Source: Bradyrhizobium sp. in8p8 (GTDB lineage: Bacteria; Pseudomonadota; Alphaproteobacteria; Rhizobiales; Xanthobacteraceae). Taken from it: 64,000 nucleotides of DNA. Below, piece by piece: positions 9,304-15,806 of the stretch. The stretch covers positions 248,001 through 312,000 of the forward strand of contig NZ_AUGD01000010.1 of the NCBI RefSeq assembly GCF_000426845.1. The letters run 5' to 3'. The notes beneath the pieces are model-generated. The model searched no databases and had not been told where the DNA came from. It saw only the letters and a list, made by a program, of their open reading frames with translations. Made by a program: the position numbers and the translations under genes. The first letter of the stretch is position 1. Each line of letters begins with the position of its first letter.

Positions 9304-10029
9304 ATGAAGAAGAATTTGTTGCTTGCCGCTGTCAGCCTCGTCGCGCTCAGCGCGGCTGCGCCGGCGCTGGCTGCTGACCTCGCGGCGCGGCCTTACACCA
9401 AAGCTCCGCCGGCGGCGATCGCTGCCGTTTACGACTGGAGCGGCTTCTACATCGGCATCAACGGCGGCGGCGGTTCGGCTCGCACGACCTGGGATCTGGT
9501 TGGCGTCGGTCGTGAAGGTTCCCACGATGCGTCGGGCGGCACGGTTGGTGGCCAGATCGGCTATCGCATGCAGTCGGGTCAGTTCGTGTTCGGCGTTGAG
9601 GGCCAGGGCAACTGGGCCGATTTCTCGGGCGACAATGTCAGCCTGATCTTCCCCGCCAATCGTAACCGGACCCGGATGGATGCATTTGGTCTCATCACCG
9701 GTCAGGTCGGCTATGCCTGGAATAACGTGCTCCTGTACGTGAAGGGCGGCGCGGCCGTCGTCAGCAACAAGTACGAGCTGTCGGCCGTCGGCGGTCCGCT
9801 GCTCGCCTCGACCAGCGACACGCGCTGGGGTGGTACCGTCGGCGCAGGCCTCGAGTTCGGCTTTGCGCCGAACTGGTCGGTTGGTGTGGAGTACAACCAC
9901 ATCTTCCTGGCCGACAAGGACGTGACCTTTGCTGGTTTCGCCGGAACCGATCGCATCCGTCAGGACGTCGACATGGGCCTCGTCCGCCTGAACTACAAGT
10001 TCGGCGGCCCGATGATTGCCCGCTACTAA
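9304..10029 (+). CDS. Omp25/31 (RopB)-type outer-membrane beta-barrel protein
   Basis: A 241-residue outer-membrane protein. It has a signal peptide MKKNLLLAAVSLVALSAAA ending ALA at residue 23, then a mature start DLAARPYTK and the hallmark YDWSGFYIGINGG. Alternating aromatic and polar strands follow, and it ends with LNYKFGGPMIARY, typical of eight-stranded barrel proteins of rhizobia and Brucella. The frame opens earlier (9190), but the ATG at 9304 begins the signal peptide. A strong terminator follows at 10060-10090, so it is a single-gene transcript on the 3' side. Its role is probably structural or envelope-related; no substrate is evident. Confidence 0.9.
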   Translation: MKKNLLLAAVSLVALSAAAPALAADLAARPYTKAPPAAIAAVYDWSGFYIGINGGGGSARTTWDLVGVGREGSHDASGGTVGGQIGYRMQSGQFVFGVEGQGNWADFSGDNVSLIFPANRNRTRMDAFGLITGQVGYAWNNVLLYVKGGAAVVSNKYELSAVGGPLLASTSDTRWGGTVGAGLEFGFAPNWSVGVEYNHIFLADKDVTFAGFAGTDRIRQDVDMGLVRLNYKFGGPMIARY

Positions 10030-10059
10030 GGCGAACCGCTTCGCAGGGAGCGATCGTCG

Positions 10060-10090
10060 AAAGCCCCGGCCTTGTGCCGGGGCTTTTTTA
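10060..10090 (+). terminator. Rho-independent terminator of the Omp25/31-type gene
   Basis: Perfect 11-bp stem AAAGCCCCGGC with loop CTTGT and partner GCCGGGGCTTT, running into a T-tract. It starts 30 nt after the barrel-protein stop codon and separates that gene from the SOS-controlled small gene downstream. Confidence 0.92.
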
Positions 10091-10141
10091 TTGTTTCAGA
10101 TCAGCGAGTTAACCATTCTTTTCCAGAGCGGTTCAGACAGC

Positions 10142-10170
10142 TTGACTCCTAAGAACGAAAAGAGAACAAT
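10142..10170 (+). promoter_or_regulatory. Candidate sigma70-type promoter overlapped by SOS boxes
   Basis: TTGACT at 10142-10147, a 17-bp spacer, then AACAAT at 10165-10170. The hexamers match the consensus at 5/6 and 4/6. The proposed -10 element shares bases with the second half-site of the upstream LexA box, as expected of a LexA-repressed promoter. It lies 30 bp before the ATG of the 32-residue protein. Confidence 0.6.
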
Positions 10171-10185
10171 GTTCTTCATACGTTC
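10153..10185 (+). promoter_or_regulatory. Two perfect alphaproteobacterial LexA (SOS) boxes, back to back
   Basis: GAAC-N7-GAAC at 10153-10167 and GTTC-N7-GTTC at 10171-10185, separated by AAT. The direct repeat GTTC-N7-GTTC is the LexA recognition sequence in alphaproteobacteria, and the first box is its reverse complement. Together they form an inverted arrangement over the -10 element and the expected transcription start. The lexA gene at 46.9-47.6 kb carries the same box. Confidence 0.85.
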
Positions 10186-10200
10186 TGGTAGGAGCGAGAC

Positions 10201-10299
10201 ATGTTCAGGGTTTTTGTCGAAGAAGCCGCCGCACTGGCGTCGATCACGCTATTCGTCGGGATGATCGCGATCTGGGCGCAGGTGATCCCGCAGCTCTGA
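10201..10299 (+). CDS. SOS-controlled 32-residue single-pass membrane protein
   Basis: A 32-codon reading frame starting MFRVFVEEAAALAS and ending IAIWAQVIPQL. A near-ideal ribosome-binding site (AGGAG, 7 nt before the ATG) precedes it, and the promoter is covered by two LexA boxes. Residues about 11-30 form one hydrophobic helix (LASITLFVGMIAIW); the N-terminus has a short acidic amphipathic part (VFVEEAAA). Size, membrane helix and SOS control resemble Caulobacter SidA (29 aa, SOS-induced division inhibitor) and E. coli TisB (29 aa, SOS-induced membrane peptide). I cannot show sequence homology to either. dnaE begins 214 nt downstream on the same strand and may or may not share its transcript. 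The function is inferred. Confidence 0.75.
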   Translation: MFRVFVEEAAALASITLFVGMIAIWAQVIPQL

Positions 10300-10513
10300 T
10301 TCTGCGAGTCTAACGCAGTGGTCCCTTACGCCGGTGCGCGTCTCTACCGGTGCCTTGGGGAAAAGCGGGACGACGCAGCCGATCGGCCGCTCCGGCGTGG
10401 ACTCTGAAGCTGTGACACCTCACCATTGGGTGGCGAGTCGGCCGGGAGAGTGCTTGATGCCTTGACGAGCCGGCGACCGCGCCATCTCATCTGCAAGAGG
10501 CCGTCACGCGACC

Positions 10514-13500
10514 ATGCCGAGCGCCGGATTTGTTCACCTTCACGTTCACTCGGCCTATTCGCTGCTCAAAGGCTCGATCAAGATCGCCAAGCTCGCCGAG
10601 CTTGCGAAGAAAGACCACCAGCCCGCGCTGGCGCTGACCGACACCGACAATCTGTTCGGTGCGCTGGAGTTCTCCGACAAGATGGCGGGCTCGGGCATCC
10701 AGCCGATCGTCGGTTGCGATCTGGCGATCGATTTCGCCGACCAGGATCCCAATGCGCGCAACGCGATGGGCCCCTCGCGCGTGGTGCTGCTGGCCGCGCA
10801 GGAGCGCGGCTATCGCAGCTTGATGCGGTTGAACTCACGCGCGTTCCTCGAATCGCCGGACAGCCATGCTCCGTTCATCAAGTTCGACTGGCTCGAGGGC
10901 GAGACCGAAGGTCTGATAGCGCTGACGGGCGGACCGGACGGGCCGATCTCGCTGGCGCTCGCCGGCGGGCTCAGCGAGCTTGCCGCCCTGCGCTGCGAGC
11001 GTCTGGCCGGTCTGTTCGGGGACCGCCTCTACGTCGAATTGCAGCGTCACAACACGGAGAAGGAGCGGCGGGTCGAAAGCGGCCTGATCGACATCGCCTA
11101 CGCCAATGGCCTGCCGCTGGTTGCGACCAACGAGCCGTATTTCGCCGCCACAGATGACTACGAAGCGCATGACGCGCTCCTCTGCATTGCCGGCGGCCGA
11201 CTGATCGCCGAGACCGAGCGCGAGCAGCTCACGCCGGATCATCGCTTCAAGACTCGCGCCGAGATGGCGCTGCTGTTCGCCGACATTCCGGAGGCGCTGG
11301 CCTCGACGGTGGAGATCGCCGAGCGCTGCTCGTTCCGGCCGATGACGCGCAAGCCGATCCTGCCGTTCTTCACCGTCGGCGCCGCCTCGAGCTCGGATGC
11401 TGCCGCCGTCGAGGCCGCCGAATTGAAGCGCCAGGCGGAGGAGGGGCTTGCCAAGCGCCTGCGCGTGCACGGCCTGTCGCAGGGCACGACGGAGGAGACC
11501 TACGCCAAGCGGCTCGCCTTCGAGCTGGACGTCATCACCCGCATGAAATACGCGGGCTACTTCCTGATCGTGTCCGACTTCATCAAATGGGCAAAGAGCC
11601 AAGGCATTCCCGTCGGGCCGGGCCGCGGCTCCGGCGCCGGCTCGCTGGTCGCGTGGGCGCTGACCATCACCGACCTCGATCCGATCAAGTTCGGCCTGCT
11701 GTTCGAGCGCTTCCTCAATCCCGAACGCGTCTCGATGCCGGACTTCGACATCGATTTCTGCCAGGATCGCCGCGGCGAGGTGATCAGTTACGTGCAGCAG
11801 CGCTACGGCCGCGACCAGGTCGCGCAGATCATCACCTTCGGTACGCTGCAGGCGCGCGGGGTGCTGCGCGACGTCGGCCGCGTCCTCCAGATGCCCTATG
11901 GCCAGGTCGACAAGCTCACGAAGCTGGTGCCGCAGAATCCGGCCGCGCCGGTGACGCTGGCGGCAGCGATCGAGAGCGAGCCGAAGCTCCAGGCGTTCCG
12001 CGACGAAGATCCGGTGGTCGCGCGTGCCTTCGACATCGCCCAGCGCCTCGAAGGCCTGACACGCCACGCCTCGACGCACGCCGCCGGAATCGTGATCGGC
12101 GATCGCCCCTTGAGCGAGCTCGTGCCGCTCTACCGCGATCCGAAATCCGACATGCCGGTGACCCAGTTCAACATGAAATGGGTGGAGCCCGCGGGCCTCG
12201 TGAAGTTCGACTTCCTCGGCCTGAAGACACTGACCGTGCTCGACGTCGCCTGCAAGCTGCTCAAGCCGCGCGGCATCCATGTGGATCTTGCGACCCTGCC
12301 GATCGACGATGCCGAGAGCTACGCGATGCTGGCGCGCGGCGACGTGGTCGGCGTGTTCCAGGTTGAAAGCCAGGGCATGAGGCGGGCGCTGATCGACATG
12401 CGCCCGGACCGTTTCGAGGACATCATCGCGCTGGTGGCGCTCTATCGCCCGGGCCCGATGGCGAACATTCCGACTTATTGCGCGCGCAAGCACGGCGACG
12501 AGGAGCCGGAATACCTGCATCCCGTGCTGGAGCCGATCCTGAAAGAGACCTTCGGCGTCATCATCTACCAGGAACAGGTGATGCAGATCGCGCAGGTGAT
12601 GTCGGGCTATTCGCTCGGCGACGCCGACCTTCTGCGCCGCGCCATGGGCAAGAAGATCCGTGCCGAGATGGACAAGCAGCGCGATATCTTCGTCGCGGGT
12701 GCGGTGAAGAACGGGGTGCCGAAGGGGCAGGCCGAGACCATCTTCGAATTGCTGGCCAAGTTCGCCGACTACGGCTTCAACAAGAGCCACGCGGCCGCCT
12801 ATGCGCTGGTGTCCTATCACACCGCCTACATGAAGGCGCATTATCCGGTGGAGTTCATCGCGGCGTCGATGACGCTCGATCTGAACAACACCGACAAGCT
12901 CTCCGAATTCCGCTCCGAGGCGCAGCGCCTCGGCATCAAGGTCGAACCGCCAAACATCAACCGGTCCGGCGCCACGTTCGAGGTCGGCGAGAAGACGATC
13001 TACTACGCGCTCGCAGCGCTCAAGGGCGTCGGCATCCAGGCGATCGAGCAGATCATCGAGGAGCGGACCAAGCGGGGGCTGTTCACCTCGCTGGCCGACT
13101 TCGCCGCGCGGGTCAATCCGCGTGCGATCAACAAGCGCATCATCGAAAGCCTCGCGGCCGCAGGCGCCTTCGACACGCTGGAGCCGAACCGGGCTCGCGT
13201 CTTCGCCGGCGCGGATTCGATTCTCGCAGCTTGTCAGCGGGCGCACCAGGCCGAGACCATCGGCCAGAACGACATGTTCGGGATGTCGGCGGATGCACCG
13301 ACCATCATGCTGCCGCAGGTCGAGCCGTGGCTGCCGGCGGAGCGGCTGCGACGCGAATACGACGCGATCGGCTTCTTCCTATCGGGCCATCCGCTCGACG
13401 ATTACGCCACCGTGCTGAAGCGGCTGCGGGTGCAGAGCTGGGCCGAGTTCTCGCGCGCGGTGAAGACCGGCGCTACCGCCGGCAAGGTTGCGGCAACTGT

Positions 13501-14017
13501 GGTCTCGCGGATGGAGCGGCGCACCAAGACCGGCAACAAGATGGGCATCATGGGGCTCTCTGATCCAACCGGCCACTTCGAGGCCGTGCTGTTCTCGGAA
13601 GGGCTTGCGCAATATCGTGACGTGCTGGAGCCGGGCGCTGCCGTGCTGCTGCAACTGGGGGCCGAGCTGCAGGGCGAGGACGTCCGTGCCCGCGTGCTGC
13701 ACGCCGAGCCGCTCGATGACGCGGCTGCCAAGACGCAGAAGGGCCTTCGCATCTTCCTGCGCGACACCAAGCCGCTGGACTCGATCGCCAAGCGCTTGGC
13801 CGGCCCCGACATGGCCGGCTCGAACGGCAGCGCACCAAAGCCCGGCAGTCCCGCCATGGCGCCGCGATCCAATGGCGACGGCGAGATCTCGCTGGTGATG
13901 ATGCTCGACCTCGAGACCGAGGTCGAGATGAAGCTGCCTGGTCGCTTCAAGGTCTCGCCGCAGATTGCCGGAGCGATCAAGGCGGTCGCCGGCGTGGTGG
14001 ACGTGCAGCAGCTCTGA
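10514..14017 (+). CDS. dnaE: DNA polymerase III alpha subunit (DnaE1)
   Basis: Replicative DNA polymerase catalytic subunit, 1167 residues. An N-terminal PHP domain begins at FVHLHVHSAYSLLKG. The palm carries the catalytic motif PDFDIDFCQDRRGEVI near residue 410 and ARGVLRDVGRVL. The fingers include YGFNKSHAAAYALVSYHTAYMK near 750, and an OB-fold follows near residues 1000-1080. Length and motifs fit the essential DnaE1 rather than the SOS mutasome paralogue DnaE2. It stands downstream of an SOS-regulated small gene, but 214 nt separate them and no LexA box lies immediately before dnaE itself. Confidence 0.97.
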   Translation: MPSAGFVHLHVHSAYSLLKGSIKIAKLAELAKKDHQPALALTDTDNLFGALEFSDKMAGSGIQPIVGCDLAIDFADQDPNARNAMGPSRVVLLAAQERGYRSLMRLNSRAFLESPDSHAPFIKFDWLEGETEGLIALTGGPDGPISLALAGGLSELAALRCERLAGLFGDRLYVELQRHNTEKERRVESGLIDIAYANGLPLVATNEPYFAATDDYEAHDALLCIAGGRLIAETEREQLTPDHRFKTRAEMALLFADIPEALASTVEIAERCSFRPMTRKPILPFFTVGAASSSDAAAVEAAELKRQAEEGLAKRLRVHGLSQGTTEETYAKRLAFELDVITRMKYAGYFLIVSDFIKWAKSQGIPVGPGRGSGAGSLVAWALTITDLDPIKFGLLFERFLNPERVSMPDFDIDFCQDRRGEVISYVQQRYGRDQVAQIITFGTLQARGVLRDVGRVLQMPYGQVDKLTKLVPQNPAAPVTLAAAIESEPKLQAFRDEDPVVARAFDIAQRLEGLTRHASTHAAGIVIGDRPLSELVPLYRDPKSDMPVTQFNMKWVEPAGLVKFDFLGLKTLTVLDVACKLLKPRGIHVDLATLPIDDAESYAMLARGDVVGVFQVESQGMRRALIDMRPDRFEDIIALVALYRPGPMANIPTYCARKHGDEEPEYLHPVLEPILKETFGVIIYQEQVMQIAQVMSGYSLGDADLLRRAMGKKIRAEMDKQRDIFVAGAVKNGVPKGQAETIFELLAKFADYGFNKSHAAAYALVSYHTAYMKAHYPVEFIAASMTLDLNNTDKLSEFRSEAQRLGIKVEPPNINRSGATFEVGEKTIYYALAALKGVGIQAIEQIIEERTKRGLFTSLADFAARVNPRAINKRIIESLAAAGAFDTLEPNRARVFAGADSILAACQRAHQAETIGQNDMFGMSADAPTIMLPQVEPWLPAERLRREYDAIGFFLSGHPLDDYATVLKRLRVQSWAEFSRAVKTGATAGKVAATVVSRMERRTKTGNKMGIMGLSDPTGHFEAVLFSEGLAQYRDVLEPGAAVLLQLGAELQGEDVRARVLHAEPLDDAAAKTQKGLRIFLRDTKPLDSIAKRLAGPDMAGSNGSAPKPGSPAMAPRSNGDGEISLVMMLDLETEVEMKLPGRFKVSPQIAGAIKAVAGVVDVQQL

Positions 14018-14147
14018 CGTTTGCCTGCAGCGCCCAAACCAAAGCTTAACTATTTGGCTCGCACGAGGTTTCGAACTTGCGCGAGCGCAGCTATCAGTTG
14101 CTGGCTCGACAATCTCGTTCGGCGGGAAGCCAGGAAGAAGAACAACC

Positions 14148-14900
14148 ATGTGCGACAAATGCTCTGAAAATCTGCATCAAGCTGTTGCTCCCTCCCGGCG
14201 CGCGATGATGCTTTTCGCCGGTTCGGCACTTGCGGCGGCGGCGTTTGGCGGGTCCGCGCTGGCGAAGGAGGCGAAGGAGGCGAAGGCGCCGCCGAAGCCG
14301 CAGAACGTGCTGTCGCCCGATGCTGCGCTGAAGCGGCTGATGGAAGGCAATGCACGCTATGTGTCGGGCGTGTCGCGCCGCCACGACTTCAAGCACGAGC
14401 GCGAAGCTTTGGTCGGCGGCCAGAATCCATACGCAGCCGTGTTGAGCTGCGCCGATTCCCGCATCGCGCCTGAATACGCGTTCGACAGCGGACGCGGAGA
14501 CCTGTTCGTGTGCCGCGTCGCCGGAAATTTCGCCGGCGATGAGACCGTTGCAAGCATGGAATATACCGTCGCCGTGCTCGGCACGCCCCTGATCCTGGTG
14601 CTCGGCCATGACAATTGCGGCGCCGTCGATGCGACGATCAAGTCGCTGAAGGACGACAAGCCGTTGCCGGGACACATTCCCTCCCTCGTCGCCGCGATCG
14701 CGCCGGCGGTGAAGACGGCAGCCCAGCAGAGCGGGAATGCGCTCGACAACGCCATTCGCCAGAACGTCATGGACAATGTCGCGAAGCTGAAATCGGCCGC
14801 CCCGATCCTCAACGCTGCGGTCGAGCAGGGCAAGCTCAAGGTGGTCGGCGGGATCTATCGGCTGAGCACCGGGGCCGTCGACTTGCTTACGCAGGGCTGA
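14148..14900 (+). CDS. Beta-class carbonic anhydrase with Tat-type leader
   Basis: Interconverts CO2 and bicarbonate. The 250-residue protein has a twin-arginine leader (SRRAMMLFAGSALAAAAFGG, ending ALA at residue 39), so it should be exported folded to the periplasm. The zinc ligands of beta-carbonic anhydrases are present: Cys101 and Asp103 in SCADSR, His154 and Cys157 in GHDNCG. Two further cysteines (MCDKC) lie ahead of the Tat motif in the part expected to be removed. I chose the ATG at 14148 because it gives a complete Tat leader; the frame stays open upstream into the dnaE end. A periplasmic enzyme might supply bicarbonate or buffer pH, which is inference. Confidence 0.92.
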   Translation: MCDKCSENLHQAVAPSRRAMMLFAGSALAAAAFGGSALAKEAKEAKAPPKPQNVLSPDAALKRLMEGNARYVSGVSRRHDFKHEREALVGGQNPYAAVLSCADSRIAPEYAFDSGRGDLFVCRVAGNFAGDETVASMEYTVAVLGTPLILVLGHDNCGAVDATIKSLKDDKPLPGHIPSLVAAIAPAVKTAAQQSGNALDNAIRQNVMDNVAKLKSAAPILNAAVEQGKLKVVGGIYRLSTGAVDLLTQG

Positions 14901-15059
14901 GCCAGATTCCGGAGCATGGGGCCAGTCGCGCCTCTTTTCAGCAGAGGCCGGCCCCCGGGCACAGGTCCCGCGCGATCCGCGCAGTGGTCGTCGGATGTAG
15001 TTGCAACCTGTCGCTGATTCCAGCTACCATGCATCCCGGGGAATGAAACGGGGTGTGCG

Positions 15060-15587
15060 ATGCTGCGACGAGCCGCGTTGTTGCTGGCCGTCGGTGCGAT
15101 GCTGGTGGGCTGTGTCAGCAATCAGGTCGGGACCGACTTTGCGTCTGTATCGAAGAAGGTGGGGCCTCCGCGCGTCGGGCACTCTCGCATCGTTCTGCTC
15201 CAGGACAAGAGGAACGGCCTCAGCATGCAGGTCTGCGCCTGCGAGGTGAAGCTCGATGGCGCGCCGCTCGGCAAGGTCGTGGCCGGAAAATATGCCTTTG
15301 CCGATCGGCCTGCGGGTCGGCACGAATTGCTGGTGACCGAACTGATGTTTCCGGGCGACACCAAGCGCGAGATCGTGATGGAAGCCGGCCGCACGCACTT
15401 TTATCTCATCAAGAGCAGCGCCAGGCACGATGCCGCAACGGGCGGCGCGATCCTCGGCGGCCTGGCCGGGCTTGCCGTTGTTTCCATTGCAACGGCGGGA
15501 GAGGCCAATCCCGGGCCGGCCGAACTCGTTGCGCTGGACGAGGCGACCGCGCGAACGAAGCTTGCCGAACTGCAAGCCGTGGAGTGA
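15060..15587 (+). CDS. Putative lipoprotein with DUF2846-like domain
   Basis: A 175-residue protein with a lipoprotein signal peptide (RRAALLLAVGAMLVGC, lipobox VGC at about residue 18), so it is probably anchored to a membrane facing the periplasm. The middle part (CACEVKLDGAPLGKV, KYAFADRPAGRHELLV, then EAGRTHFYLIKS) resembles the small beta-sandwich proteins annotated DUF2846. A glycine-rich hydrophobic stretch (GGAILGGLAGLAVVSIATAG) near residues 125-145 could be a second membrane-associated segment. It lies between the carbonic anhydrase and the pseudo-caspase on the same strand. Function unknown. Confidence 0.75.
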   Translation: MLRRAALLLAVGAMLVGCVSNQVGTDFASVSKKVGPPRVGHSRIVLLQDKRNGLSMQVCACEVKLDGAPLGKVVAGKYAFADRPAGRHELLVTELMFPGDTKREIVMEAGRTHFYLIKSSARHDAATGGAILGGLAGLAVVSIATAGEANPGPAELVALDEATARTKLAELQAVE

Positions 15588-15806
15588 GGTGCGCTGCACG
15601 ACCGATGTTCGATCGGATGCGCATAGTTTCGGTGCTTGAAGGAGCCTTGCGCCTTTTCAAGCCGACGTGAGGCCGACTGGTGCTGGCGCCAGCAGCGGCG
15701 TGGCCACGCCGCCGCCTCAATCCGGGCTTTTCGTTCAAGCGCCGTTCAGCCGGCAGCGCGCCTCATGCGCGGTGGCACGTCAACTGCAATAACGGGCAAG
15801 CAAGCC

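Noticed and set aside
10530..10550. GTTC-N8-GTTC at the start of dnaE
   Set aside because: The spacing is 8 rather than 7 and it lies inside the coding region, so it is not a valid LexA box.
10835..13246. An 803-codon open frame antisense to dnaE
   Set aside because: Typical long shadow frame opposite a GC-rich gene; Arg/His/Leu-rich composition, no family resemblance and no ribosome-binding site.
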